From Ailanthus altissimus (taxonomy: Eukaryota; Streptophyta; Magnoliopsida; Sapindales; Simaroubaceae), in NCBI GenBank assembly GCA_946807835.1, contig OX327697.1, forward strand, positions 23,322,001-23,386,000: a stretch of DNA of 64,000 bases. The letters are read 5' to 3'. Of the stretch, positions 24,200 to 37,012 are shown piece by piece (position 1 is the first letter of the stretch; each line of letters starts with the position of its first letter). The position numbers and the translations under genes are program-made. The notes beneath the pieces are model-generated. The model was not told the origin of the DNA, did not search any database, and saw nothing but the letters and a program-made list of their open reading frames with translations.

Positions 24200-25276
24200 C
24201 CTCTATCCACTTGATTCATAGTTGATTTCCTATGATCATCATTTAAGTGCCTGGTAGACCAACCCTTATAGAAATCCACAAGAGGCATCCACATCCTTAG
24301 GAAGTATCCCATAAGAGGCAGGATCTATTCCTGAATGAAAACTGCATCAAAATCCATGCACAGTGGCAACTATCACCTCTTGGTCAAAAAATTGCTTAGC
24401 CACTGTAATTTTGCGCTGCCACATAGCAACCATAGCATCATTCTCTGTCTGAAGGGAGGCGTAGTCCCTTTTCACGCCTTTAACTATCATCCGACGGTCT
24501 TCGGCTGCCCTTCCTAATTAGGAATCTCGATCCTCTGCAAGATTAAGTAAAACACCACAAAAAGTCACTCAATTAGTAGCTTCTTGGAGCTTGCAATGTT
24601 TTTGCATAAGCTCTGAGTTTAGAGCTACCAGCTGATCCTGAGAATGAGTTTTCATATTCGACTAGGATGCCTCTTCACGATGGAGACGGTTCTGTTCCGC
24701 CTTCAACATGGTCTTCCTTTAGAGAAAGTTTTCCACTTCTCCTTCCAAGAATGATACTTTATTCTCCCTATTTTTGAGAGTAGCCAAGATTCAAGCACGA
24801 TCAAATAATGCCTACGCATTTGACTTTTGCGCTTCCTCTAACTTATTGGAAAAATACTAACTCTTGCTGTATATGGGAACCTTTTTGTAGTTTCTCCAGT
24901 TCAGCTCGAAGTCCCTTATTTTCTCTCTCAAGCCGCATAAGATCCGAGCTTAAAATGAGGTCTCTTAATTTAAGGTATATCTCTTTATCATGCTTTGCCT
25001 CCGTCAGTTTGGCAAGGCACTTGATTTCTTTGCTTTTCAAGAATGATTCACTTTTGAAAGCCTTTATTGCAAGGAAGCTATCTTTCATGGCCTATACTAA
25101 CAGAAATAAGTTAGTAAAATATTACATGTAGATAAAACAGAATAAAAGTAAAACTACAAGTGCTTACCCTCACAATTAATGCTTCACTCACAAGGGACCA
25201 AGCCTTTGCACTTATCGCAGATGGAATAATCTTTCGATATGCTCGAGATGCTCGAGAGAATAAATCCTGCACAACC
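24200..25276 (-). pseudogene. Antisense accessory frame of the Tat-like element, 3' part
   Basis: Minus strand. From 25276 it reads DLFSRASRAYRKIIPSAISA and SLVSEALIVR, then a possible splice donor GTAAGC (about 25168-25163). Next is an 81-codon open stretch (25088-24843) with RDLILSSDLMRLERENKGL, a clear coiled-coil pattern. Plant Tat elements carry antisense frames here (established knowledge); their role is not settled. Stops and frameshifts follow. Confidence 0.6.
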
Positions 25277-25281
25277 ACAAC

Positions 25282-28044
25282 TGTCACGCCCTAGACCTAA
25301 AAGATCTCACATACGACATAATTTATATTCATTCAATAATGAGCACACATACAATCTTATTATTTCTAGTATATTCTTAAATTCTTGTTTACGGGTTGGT
25401 CTCATGTTTAAAAATATAAACATAAACATTTATTGACAATATTTAACCATTCATTTTATTTTTCAGAATTATAACAATTGAATTATGACTGAGGCAATTA
25501 GTAAACTGGAGGTACACAGAGTTTTCTCAGAGATTAACACTCTACTACGTTACCAGTAGCAACTTTGTTTTCAGAAGCCCAGAATATATTTATTGTAAAT
25601 TCCTACTTAAAATCAACCCATAACCACACTTAATAAAATAACACATAAGTATTTATTCAATAGGGACGAATCAAATATCTTAAACTATGTGTCCATAAAT
25701 GAAAGACTTAGCAACCTAGCAACTTAGAGAACTCAAGGGACAGCAGAAGCCTTGTCAAATCCACTAAGTACACATGTACCTTATTTACCTGAAATCACCA
25801 TAAACTATAATGAGTATGAAACTCAGTAAGCATACTAGTTTTTTATGTACCAGAATACAAATACATATATATACACAATTCATATGTATGATATGCCGTG
25901 ATAAATCAAAATCATAATTTCATCAAATCACATGTCAAGTAAGTGCTTACACATTCTTTTAAAATATATAATAAGAATACCATCACTCAACTACTATTTA
26001 GTAGGACTTCCATATCACATAATGAGTCAAATGTCACTCGTAGGTGACATACTGTATGAGAGGAATAGTACAAGTGAGGTTTAAATTACACATATATAAT
26101 GCTCAAGCCCGAAGGTAAGAGCCAAACCCTCATCCTGATCATTGGTGAGTCCTTTCACATACACCAATACGCCACCACACGAATGTGATGACTCACTATT
26201 TCTTTAGGTACTAATAGGATCCTCCCTATATACGGAACATATAACATATACCAATTCCGAAGGAAATACCACACATAAAGGCTCCATAAATCACATAAGG
26301 TGCCTACTAAGTAAATAGTGAGTTCAAGCATCCTTAAAACACAAAACGTATCTTATGGACATTTTCCACTTCAAAAGCTTTCTTTGTTAAACACATTTCA
26401 TTTTGAAAGCTCACTTTAAAAAATATATGTATGTTCATGCTTAATATCAATGCTCACATTCATAAACATATGTCTTTCACATTTCATATCAAATAAACTT
26501 TGGCATAACATAAACATATTTCTAAGCACATTTACAAAATCATATATAGACAATTATTATGCTTATTGTGATTTCAGTAAAAGTCTAGTATACTTATCTC
26601 TTAGCACTTTTAGGTACAAGGCTTAATTTTTCTTAACCTATCAATAGAGATTAATCTTTTCATAAGCCTCAACATTCACACAAAACACTTTAAATAGCTT
26701 ATAAAATTACACATATTGCACTTATCACATCGAATTGGTCTAATTACTTGGTTTCTCAAAACCTATCATTCTGACCACTTACACTTAACAAAATTTTCTT
26801 ATACATCAAATGATGTCCAATTACTCCAAAATCAGAATATATCATTCTTGACTCATATATCCTTCTTATGTATGAATATTATATCATAATTCCTACACAA
26901 TCCATTCTATAAACACCATCAAATCCAAACTATTATCCTGACAGGATTAAGATATTTATTGAACAGTATTCAATCTCCCAATTTTATAAATTCATATAAT
27001 AACTCAAAAATTATAAAACTATCACAGAATTACTCTTGACATATATATATCAATACATGATAAATATTTCACTTAAAAATCACTGCCAAAAGTATTTTAA
27101 AACTATTTTATTCTATAACTTTAAAAATCTATTAATCAAAAACTGCAATGAGCTGACACTCTTTAGAAAATCATAACAATTTAATCACATTGATTTAAAT
27201 TCTCAATTATGAGTATATCATATTAGACATATAACCTTATCATATTAAATTCATAATTTTTGAAGATCACTAAGCAGACCAAAAATTATTTGTCACTGTA
27301 TTATATTGTTAACACAGGAAATTTCTAGAATTTCAGGGTCAATTTGGTAAATTCATTATAAATTTAATTTTTATAATTTTCAATCCATTCAAAGTCTCAA
27401 ATAATTATTAACATGTCTAATTTCATATACGCAAAATCCAAAATCAGAATCGAAGCACAACAATTTATAAAATTCCTGGATCAAAAGACTATTAAGTAGA
27501 AATTCTGCAATTCATCATGATTTATCAAGCTATCTATATAGATCATAATCAATTCTCACAATATCTTACGAAGTACACATCAAATCCTCAATTGTACATA
27601 TTTTCAGAAATCAAAACTTAAAGAAATTAACTAATTTAACACCAAGAAACTAAGAAAGGGTTATAATATATACCTCTTAAAACTTAAATTCCAACTTTTT
27701 TCTTCTTCTTCTTTTTCTTCTCTTTCTCTATTTTCTCACTCTAAAAGACATAACTCGACCAAAATGAGTGAATTAGGGTTTTAAAAGTGTATTTTTATAG
27801 TAAGAGGCTAATTTTTTATATTTATAAATTTACCCCCAAAATTTTCAAAGTATTACAATTTAGTCCCTAAAATAAATCTAAAGTCTTGCAAATAAACCCA
27901 ATACTAATAGCATGTCCTTAATCTATATAAAAAATACTAATAACAATACATAAATTAAGTATTATCCACATACAAATAAAATATGAATATTATACATATA
28001 TATAAATATTTATTCTTTTTGGTGTTGGATAAATGGTTACTACA
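25282..28044 (-). mobile_element. Probable solo LTR (~2.76 kb) inserted in the Tat-like element
   Basis: Ends TGTCACGCCC and TGGTTACTACA, flanked by ACAAC at 25277-25281 and 28045-28049 (the right edge is ambiguous by 3 bp because of an ACA repeat). On the minus strand it ends AGGGCGTGACA, the end usual for long gypsy LTRs. A TATA-like TACTATAAAAATACAC and leader lie near 27800. No coding region was seen, so it looks like one LTR left by recombination. Confidence 0.65.
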
Positions 28045-28640
28045 ACAACAACACTCTCACTGTCCAATCGAAGGACAATGCTCTCCAGTACATAGCCATT
28101 GTTGCCATTTAAGAACCGAGGCTCGAATTCTCCAGCCTCTGGGTTTTGAGAAGAGTTAGTATCCCCTCGATTCCAAGACCTCATTCTTTTCATTTCCACA
28201 CCAGTAGAGGGGGCAGTATTTATATCTGAATCAAAAACATCAAACATTGGTACATTTCCGACTAGTGGCAACTATGAGGAAGCATTGAAATAAAAAAAAA
28301 ATCGAAACAACAAAGAGAATAAACATTACCAAGAGCAGGCTTACATCAGTGCCTAGAGTGTACCCTCATGCTAAAGTATTAACACCAATACCATTATGAG
28401 GTCCCGTACCTTTCTTGATTAGAGCCTCCTCATAAAAAAAAAAGCCTCTGCACTATTATCTTTGGGTACCTCAACGATAAGATCCACAATCGATGGACTT
28501 ACCCCATTGGGCAATATTCGTATCTCAACACTATATAGACTATTCTACTCCTTCTTAAGCTAAGCGATGGTCATTAGGCTCATGTCTTTCACCATTGTTT
28601 CCAGCACAGAGAAATTAGAGAGAAAAATGAGAAAAAAAAA
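28045..28640 (-). pseudogene. Antisense accessory frame of the Tat-like element, 5' part
   Basis: Minus strand, starting near 28610 with MVKDMSLMTIA. It reads on through ILPNGVSPSIVDLIVEVP and AEAFFFYEEALIKKG (about 28530-28400), then after a break SSQNPEAGEFEPRF (about 28150). It is cut off inside a Val-rich stretch by the insertion at 25282-28044 and continues beyond it at 25276. No known domain is recognised. Confidence 0.55.
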
Positions 28641-29563
28641 GATTGGGGATTTTTTCTACTTTAAAAAGAGAAGTCGTAATAGAGAAGATAGGGCAGCAGT
28701 ACCCTTATTTATACTTACCTAAAAGTAAAGTAACTTGTCACTCCAAAAGAAAGGAAACGTTTCCTGAAACTAAAAGGTATCTGAAACAATTGTTGACATG
28801 ACAAGCGGGAGTTTTAAAAATCAAGGGACATAACCCTTTAATTGGTCTAAAAACAGTCCAATTAAAGCAGTGCACCCAAAGGTTCTAAAATGCTTGAAAA
28901 GATAATGCACTTATTCATTTATGGGGTGCATCTGTTGTGCTCATAACTGATAAAGCCCAACTTGGTGTAAAGCCTAATTAAAAGTATCACTCAAGAAAGA
29001 CTAGACTCGTTTAAAAAATGCCTAAAATATGAACATTTGAAATTACATATTTAATAAGAGTTTTACATCATTGTTTTACATTACTAGTATCATTAACCTT
29101 CATAACTTAAGCATGTTTACAATATTGTATCTAATTAGCTTTTAACTGTTTTGTGGTAAATTTGGTAGAATAGACATAACTTTCTATCTAAGAATCCAAT
29201 TAGATTGATTTTAGATCCTATGAAGAGTTGACTTAATGGGATAAAATATTAGATTTTACAAGAAATTTGTAATTTGAGCATTCCTAGAAGAGACCTGGTT
29301 TGTAGTATATGCCCAATTTGAAAAGTCTTCAGTATTTGGCCTATAACTGGAGAAATATATATCTAATGCATATGATAAAACTCAATTTGGAAAGCTAAGG
29401 GAATTATATATAATTTTAAATTTTTGATTAGAAGCTAATTTGAACCACATCAATTTTAAATTGGACAATCAAATGGAAGCATTAATAATAATCAGTGCAA
29501 ATTAGTTCCCTCTCTCTTTGACTTTTATCATTCAAGTGGTTCTCTTCTTATTTGTCTTGTATT

Positions 29564-31586
29564 TGTGAGTGTGCTATTATTTTAGGGTGAATACATGTGT
29601 AATGTGTTCATCATAGTGTAATAAGTATGTCATACATATAAATTATCACAACGGAATAGGAAATAAATTTCTCATTATGATAAACACATTATTAAACTAA
29701 ATCAAAATATTAGAAGAATTCGTAACGTACCATTGACGATGATTTAGTGATGATTAAAACTTCCCAGAGCTCACCTTAAAGTGATTCCTTGAACAATTAT
29801 AGTCTCCAACACTTAGTAGGATTAGAGTAACTAGAATAGTAGCTTTAGTTATGAAGTAGAATTTGTATTCTTGTGCTTAAACTCTTTAAGCAACTAAACT
29901 CTCTTTGTTTACTCTCTTGAAATAAAACATATTTCCCTTTTGTTTTTCCTATCAAGTCTCACTTAAAAGATGAAGGAAGAGAAGTATTTTTCTTTGTTTT
30001 GAATTTCTTTCAAAGAGTGAATTGAAGTGATCGAAACTTACTATTTATCCTAGAATAACACTTATGCAATTTACTTAAGTGAAAAACACACATGTCATTT
30101 CCCTTGGTTTTCCATTAAAGAATTATATCAAAAGGCATTTCTTTCATTTAATTGGGCAATGGTTTTGTAAATAAATTAATAAATGCTGCAAATGAATTAA
30201 TAAATGCCAAAACAAAATTCATTTAACCAAATAAACATATTTTATTAATTCATAAAGACAAGTGTCTAACACATGTCTTAAAAAATAATATAATAAACAT
30301 CATATATTTATTCAAATAAAATAATATCCAATTATTACAGGAGCTAATGTTTTAATGACATATATCACAAATACCTTTTCTAGCAAAAAGATAACCTATT
30401 TGCAATATTTGCAACTATGTTTTTCACTTAACAAAGAGGTTTTTAAAATGAATCCTACTTTCGAAAATCTTTCGGATTGAACCGTTTAACCCGGTTTGCT
30501 ACCTCAATACTCAACGAGTATACTTAATATTATAAGACTCCCTAAGTTTATGCATGTTGTCTTACGAAATATTTTTGCAAGTTCGTGAACAATACCTCAT
30601 ACACATATTACAGATATTATAGAACGGCGCATTAAACCATACAAGTTGAGGTTAACTATATCTATATAATCCTTCCGTCACCTATATCCTAGAAAAGCAG
30701 AGATATAGATCATTACTGTCAAATCTCTATTTTTTTTCATCCGTGAACTTATCTCCAGATTTGTATCTCGATGAACAATATAAGCAAACACTCTTGCTTT
30801 GCTTATATTGTTCGCTTTGCTTATATTGTTCAACCCTACAAAAAATTCTTTTCTTGAGCTTACTGCTTGTGGCCATAAAACTTTCTGAGATACAATCTTG
30901 GAGCATCCAGATATACAACTCACCTATGTGAGTTAGCAGATACCATATCTATACACACCGGACTCCATAAGTATCGGACCATATCCAACGACACGTAATG
31001 GTCAAACCATGAAAGATCTCTAACATCCTTGAAATCAAAGTATAGTAGATCACTCACAACTTCATTATGGCGCTCAGGTCAAAGGACTACGAATACTACT
31101 CAACTAGAGAAGACCTGTCATTGACGGCTTCATAGGATATCTATTGGAGGTCCTCATGAGTCTGTTTAGTATTCAGTCTTCACTGAATATCTGTATACCT
31201 ATATAAGCTTCCACTAAGCTCATAGTCTGCTAAGATTAATCATCTGAACCATCCAGATATAAACATACACTGACCTATATATTAGGGTTTCATCGACAGA
31301 CCTAAATAGGTAAAATGGATCATGAATATAGTGTTTTAGAATATACTTGCATAATAACATTTGTTAGTATCATTTGCAACCCTTTGTAATTATGTCATTA
31401 TTAATATATTCTACGGTCTTTGTTCCATTTCAGACAAGACTCTAACTCTTTAGATATCGCTAAATTTTAGCATTGAGCTAAACTTTTTTAGACTAAATCT
31501 AAACTTTTTTAAATCATACAATTGTATAAATATTAAAATTAAAGATTCATACAAAATGAGATGGCACGTAAGTACAAATTCTAACA
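29564..31586 (-). mobile_element. Solo LTR of 2,023 bp, youngest layer of the nest
   Basis: Ends TGTGAGTGTG and AAATTCTAACA, flanked by perfect GTATT at 29559-29563 and 31587-31591. On the minus strand it starts TGTTAGAATTTG, a copia-like start. No coding frames; no second copy in the window. It sits inside the insertion at 29038-32491. Confidence 0.75.
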
Positions 31587-32230
31587 GTATTATCTATATT
31601 TTTTTATAAATAAATGACCTGTTTATGCCCAAAGTATGTAATTAGAGAGCTAAATTTTAGTTCAAAGCACTTGTCTTTTGTTTTATCTATTTGTAGTATT
31701 AGTTTTTTTATTTACTATTCTAAAATTCATATTATCTCTTCTTTCATCTATTTTCTTTAATTTTATTATATCCAAGTAATTTTCATTTTACTAAGGTAAA
31801 AGTGGAAACTCTTGGTAAGGTAATAAGATATACTTCTAACTCTTATTCTAGAATTTAAGATTTCATTCTTAAGTTAAGCAAAATTATATATGATGTATTT
31901 ATTTTATTTTGTAATATTTATACCCTTTCTTACAAAATGGTGTATCTTGATTTATTATAGATAATCTTTATAGTTAGCACAATAAATTCTTGAAACTATT
32001 TATAAGATTTGGCATGGATACCATTTCTTATAAAGTGGGAGTCATGATTTATTGTAGACAAATATAAAGATTAGCATAATAAATACTTGAACCCATTTAT
32101 AAGATTTGGTGTATAATAATTAAAAATAAATAAATACAAATTAATATATAAATGTTGATGAACCTTAATTGTTATATCTTTCGATTGAAACCTTCTTTGT
32201 GTGAGGATTCTAATTGAGTTATAAAGAGAG

Positions 32231-32264
<34 letters not shown>
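32231..32264. repeat. (TA)n microsatellite
   Basis: About 16-17 TA units in the tail of the inserted LTR; likely variable in length. Confidence 0.9.
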
Positions 32265-32266
<2 letters not shown>

Positions 32267-33442
32267 TTATTTCATATGCTAAGAGTAAATCCCCCTAACC
32301 TTAACATTCATTTGAATTGGTTATTTGAATTAGTATTTGCAAACGTCTTTTTTTTTATATTCATCTTTAGAGTATTTATAGTTTGTAATTTTAATTCCAC
32401 TTCTTTATGGATCGGCCCCGTTCTCACCGGGTTATTTATTATTTTGATAATCTTGTACTTGAGAATAAACTCTTATATTCTAGATGTATCAATTGATAGA
32501 AAAATTGACAAGCTCAGAAGACTGTCAGACCCAGAAATTAGGCCCAGTGAGATATCAGAATTACCAAAATACCCTTCAAACGATGAAGAGCCCGAGTTTG
32601 AGTATGAAGGAGAGTTTTATTCAAACTCAAGTTCCATCACATTTTTCCAATAGAAAACGGATGAGGAACTTGAGTCAGGTTCGAATATTTATTCTCTTAT
32701 TGATTTCTCTTATCATGATTAGTTATTTGATTATGATTGCTGCATGAATTGATTAAATTAAATCGCATGATTCTCGTATCACATATTTCAAAAACAAAAT
32801 AGTATCTTCTTTCTATGTTTATGGAGAGCATGAAAGGCCCTAACAGGTCAATCAAGTTTTACAATACTCTTCTTCTTTTTTTTGCCATGTCAGAAAGGTT
32901 ATTGGCCTAGAATGAGACCGCATTCTATCTCAAGATTAAATCAAATTCCAATTAAGAGTCACAATTGAAATTTTTTTTATAGAGAAGATAATTCATCCTA
33001 GAACAGATTACGCCACTTCAATCTTGAAACAGATTAAGTTAATCTTATCATAAGACTATTTGTATGAAGATTAAACTCTATCATACTGTTCTATAAAAAG
33101 GTACACATTGTATGATTTCATTCATTCAAAAAGAGATTGAAAAACGCAACATAAGCAAGAACCTAAGCACTCTTGAGATCTTCGATTGATCTCTTAGGGC
33201 ATACACAGAAATCCTCTTATTTGCTTGATAAACACTCTCCACACACAACATAAGATTTTTTCTGTTATTGCTGACTTGAGCATTGGAGTATTTTCTTTTG
33301 TAGGAGGATAGCCTTATCTTAAAAAAAAAGGTTCTTGAAACCAATTGAATACAAGCATAAAACCATTCTCGGAATTCCTTCAAAGATCCAAGGGCGCGAA
33401 AGTAATTTTTAGAGATTGCAAAAAACCGGGAACTTCAATCAT

Positions 33443-35351
33443 AATAAATTAAAGAATACAAATTAGACTTGAATAATAACTTATAAAAAAAATATTTTCC
33501 TCTAAGTTTTTTTTACTTCAATTTTTCTCTCATTCATAAAAAACTCAAACTCTAGTTTTGCTGAAAACAAATGGCTATCGTATTTCCTTTAGGATTTCGG
33601 CATAGGCCTAATTTATTACAAGGATCAAAAAGAGTCCTAAACAGGTAAAATGAAAAGGCTGCAATATTTCAGTATGACTCCACATCAAAGCTCCAGATAA
33701 AAAAGAAAACTGTTGTCTTTGTTTTGACAGGATTCTAATAAAAGAATCTTGATTGAAAATGTCTGTTATATCTTATGACTCAGACTATACGACCCTCATA
33801 CTCCTACTACTCTATAAATAGGGGTCTAAACAATGAAGAAGGCATCTTGAAAAGGGACAAGCATCCAATAAATCCAAAACCTCCCCTCAAGAGCAATACT
33901 CACCATTATAAATTCTTTATCTTACTGCCTATTAGTCTTTATTTTTGTTAATCCCAACCAATATTTTCAACAATCAATAAATTTAACTCAATAATTTTAA
34001 GATGACCAAATTTTAGAGTCAATATATTAAGAGGATAGAATTGGTATACAGTGTCTTCCAAAGTATCAAACTAATAGTGTTTGTCATTAGCATTTTTATG
34101 ACTAGAAATCACCATGTTTTATCTTCTTCTCCTTGGAAGTTTACTTATATTGATGAAGCATCTTCAACTTTCTTTAAAGTCTTTTGCATTTTTTCTCAAT
34201 TTGATATCTAAATAGTTTTGTCTTCTGACTAAGTCATCCTTAAACTTTGCCTTCTCAATGAAGTGTCTTATGAATTATCTTATTGTCTTCAATGTGAACA
34301 GGTAAAACCATATCAATAGTAGGCAGATCCTCTTCAACTTGACCTTTTCTCCAAGAAAAAAAAATCCAATAACCTTCAACTTGGATTAATAAAACCATAT
34401 TAATAATTAGTAAATTCTTTGAAGTTGAGTTTCTTGTACAATCTCAAGAACACTGTTAGTCTTAATGCTTAAATCAAGAACAATTGTACCTCTTCATATG
34501 AAATCTTGGGCATTTCTTCAATCTCTTCCTTCGAAACTTTTGGTATTTCTTCAATTTTTATCAAGAACATTTTAAATCTTATACATGTCTTCAACCATTG
34601 TATCTTCTTCGAACATAATATTTTCATCTATAATATATGATGTAGTGCCAAACTCATAAACAAATACTATTTTTAATAATACCTCCTCTCTCATGGGACA
34701 TACGCGAACCTTATCAATTGAAAATTTCTCTTTGCTTATGTGTAGTTCTCTCACTTTGTTTTGAATTCTTAACAAAGTCTATTGCATTTGCTACAACGTA
34801 TGTTGCATCTACTCTATATTAGACTACATGGATAAGGATTTTGTAATTGGGTAATGTTTGAACAAGGAATCTCATGTTATAACTCTTTCGGTGGGGGTGA
34901 AATTAACTTCTTCAACTCTTAATTCTTTTTCCTCTTAATTTGCAAGTCAACTCGTCGAGCTAATTTGACAAACATCAAAAGAGTTAGGGGTCATCACAGA
35001 CTATAAGGAATTCTTTTTTTAATATTGATCCTCCCATAAATTTGATAATTAATCAACTCATCTTCTATTTCAGAAAAATTTGCATGTGATCATAACTTTA
35101 TAACTGAGAGTTATAAACCTGGACGAGCTTCATAACTTGTCGACGATTATTAAATTTATGAATTATCATCTCAGCATAATTTTAAAGAATCAATTTGTTG
35201 TTGAATCTTCCTTATCATTTTATATTATGTTCGAACTTTTTATTTTTTATTTTTTTGTCGAACTCATGATGCTAGAAATCTTTTCCACCAATTTAATGAA
35301 CATCTTGTTAATTTAAAAGAAATATATTTGATTTGTTTATTTTCAATAATA
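33443..35351. other. Intergenic; possible LTR remnant, no gene
   Basis: A promoter-like CTCTATAAATAGGGGTCT at about 33812-33828 with a following leader resembles LTR sequence. 34570-34775 holds a 67-codon minus-strand frame that I do not recognise, in a longer region with minus-strand coding-like bias. Nothing firm. Confidence 0.35.
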
Positions 35352-35356
35352 TTATA

Positions 35357-35659
35357 TGTTAGAGACTTGTATTTAATATTAATATTGAGACTTCACCTAT
35401 CAGCTTAAACTTTTGAGTTGAGTGGTAAACTAATATAGTATCAGAGCCAAGGTCTTAAGTTCGAGCCTCTATATCTTTGTTTTCAGTTAATTTCTAGTTT
35501 ATTGGCTTTCTTGGTTTCTTGGAGACGGGAGATTCACCTGATTCAGACCTACTCGAATCCACGTTTCACGTGAGAGGGATTGTTAAAGACTTGTCTTTAA
35601 TCTTAATATTAGGCCTTCACCTATCAGTTTAAACTTTTAGGTTGAGTGGTAAACTAATA
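35357..35659 (+). mobile_element. TRIM (terminal-repeat retrotransposon in miniature), complete
   Basis: Two 79-bp terminal direct repeats, 35357-35435 and 35581-35659, both start TGTTA(G/A)AGACTTGT. After the first comes TAGTATCAGAGC (35436-35447), a primer-binding site for initiator tRNA-Met with one change. Before the second is the purine tract GAGAGGGAT. TTATA flanks both ends (35352-35356 and 35660-35664). It has no coding capacity, as expected of TRIMs. Confidence 0.92.
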
Positions 35660-35664
35660 TTATA

Positions 35665-36523
35665 AAAGATCAAATATTTGATTTTAAATATCAACCTACA
35701 AAAATCTTCTGAGATTGTTGATAATACTATTAAACTCCATAATATCATCATCAAAATGGTGATAACCTATTCATCCACATTTTCGCTTTGAACTTTTTTC
35801 AATCCTTTTTTCTTTGATTTGTTTTTCACTCACTCTTTTATTTATTTATTTTTTTTTTGTGTGATAATTTTAACATTTTCATTCAAGAGTTGAGAAATAT
35901 AAATTTACTCCAAATTTTTTTATACATTAGATTTGAAATAAATTAAATAGAAGTATTTTACAACACCTATTATTATTATTGCCCTATAACATTCAAATAC
36001 ATCAAGAAATTTTGTTTTATTACTTTTATATATTATTTTAGGTACAAATTTCAAAGCCAACAATAACAACTTATACCATCAATGACATACATATAATTTT
36101 ATTTGTCAAACTAGGTCTGTTGTTAACACAGATGGCACTGGCTAACAAATTAAGTATAAAAAAAAATAGAGGTAATTGATGCTTGGGGATAAATCAAAAT
36201 TAACTTTTAAAACAAAAAAATATTTCTTCAACTCTATTCACTTTTTCCCACTTATCTCACTTTTGTTTTTGTTTTTAGTTAATTGTTAAAATACAATAAA
36301 AATTAAAAGGCAAAATAGAAATTTAACCTAATTAGAGTTTAGTATTACCAACAAATAGTGGTTATTAACGGATCGCCAAGACTTAAGGTTTGAAAAAGTT
36401 AATATCGACAAGTGTGATGATGGTATAAAAAATGATTTAAAATAGGTTGTTTGATTAGAAAGTGAAATAAATAATAGCTAAAATTGAGTGGTATTATTTC
36501 ACAAACTACAAGCTTAATAATAA
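35665..36523. other. Intergenic, AT-rich, nothing recognised
   Basis: Low-complexity T-rich sequence; a minus-strand 65-codon frame at 36399-36596 has no recognisable feature. Confidence 0.4.
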
Positions 36524-37012
36524 TTAGAAATGATAAAATTTGAATTCGAATATGAGTTTTATTCAATTCAGATTTAGATATGAGTTTTTGGTACAAACTT
36601 GGAACCTAAGTTTTATCCCAGCTCTTTCAGGTCGGGCCAGATTCGAGTTTTAATTTAGTATTTTTAAATTTTTTTATTTTATAAAACAATTGTTAGATTA
36701 TATATATAAATTAAATATTAAGAATTTTAGAAATTAATTTATGATTTATTTTATAAAACAATTGTTAGATTATATATATAAATTAAATATTAAGAATTTT
36801 AAAAATTAATTTATGATTTATTTTATAAAAAAAGACAACTCAAGTTTTTCGAATTCGGCAAAAAATTGAATCCAGCCTAAATTTAAAATATCCCAAAAAA
36901 TTTAAATTTAAATTTGAAAAAAAAATTCAAAATTTCTAAATCTAGGTCGAACTTAATTTTTAAGTTTTTTTTTTAATTTAAGTCTAGATCGAGACTAAAT
37001 TATCATCCTTAA
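36524..37012. mobile_element. hAT-like non-autonomous element, copy 2
   Basis: Ends TTAGAAATGATAAAATTT and (inverse) TTAAGGATGATAATTTAG, related to the element at 2386-2923. The interior shares the TTCGAATTT-rich arms and the TTATTTTATAAAACAATTG core. Target duplication is unclear. Confidence 0.45.
36674..36830. repeat. 72-bp tandem repeat in hAT-like copy 2
   Basis: TTATTTTATAAAACAATTG begins at 36674 and 36746 with a third partial unit near 36818; the two full units are almost identical. Confidence 0.85.

Larger units (their letters stand above)
29038..32491 (+). mobile_element. Insertion in the Tat 3' LTR: probable solo LTR, itself interrupted
   Basis: This stretch interrupts the LTR alignment. 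Ends read TGAAATTACA and AGATGTATCA. Close to its right end is ATCGGCCCCGTTCTCACCGG with TTATTTATTATTTTGATAA and GTACTTGAGAATAAAC, a tail seen at the end of many plant LTRs. Flanking 5-mers do not match (ACATT, ATTGA), so the edges may be off by several bases. Without its own insert it is about 1.43 kb. Confidence 0.5.
15941..33437 (+). mobile_element. Full-length Tat-like Ty3/gypsy element, decayed, with nested insertions
   Basis: It begins TGTTGGCCTC and ends GGAACTTCA, flanked by ATCAT at 15936-15940 and 33438-33442. The 5' LTR is 15941-16865; the primer-binding-site-like TGGCACCATCTGTGAGA begins at 16867. The 3' LTR starts at 28933. Order inside: gag, protease, RT, RNase H, a second RNase H, integrase, then two tandem-repeat blocks and antisense coding remnants. 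The second RNase H and the long 3' region with antisense frames are typical of the plant Tat group (established knowledge). All frames carry stops. Two insertions (25282-28044 and about 29038-32491) account for about 6.2 kb of its length. Confidence 0.92.
28933..33437 (+). repeat. 3' LTR of the Tat-like element, split by an insertion
   Basis: The left part 28933 to about 29036 and right part about 32491-33437 together match the 5' LTR. The start TGTTGTGCTC follows a purine-rich TTATGGGGTGCATC. The end AACTTCA is followed by the ATCAT duplication. Confidence 0.88.

Noticed and set aside
32276..32653. 125-codon plus-strand open frame with hydrophobic start
   Set aside because: It crosses the junction between an inserted LTR tail and the Tat-like 3' LTR, so it is a chance fusion of two repeats.
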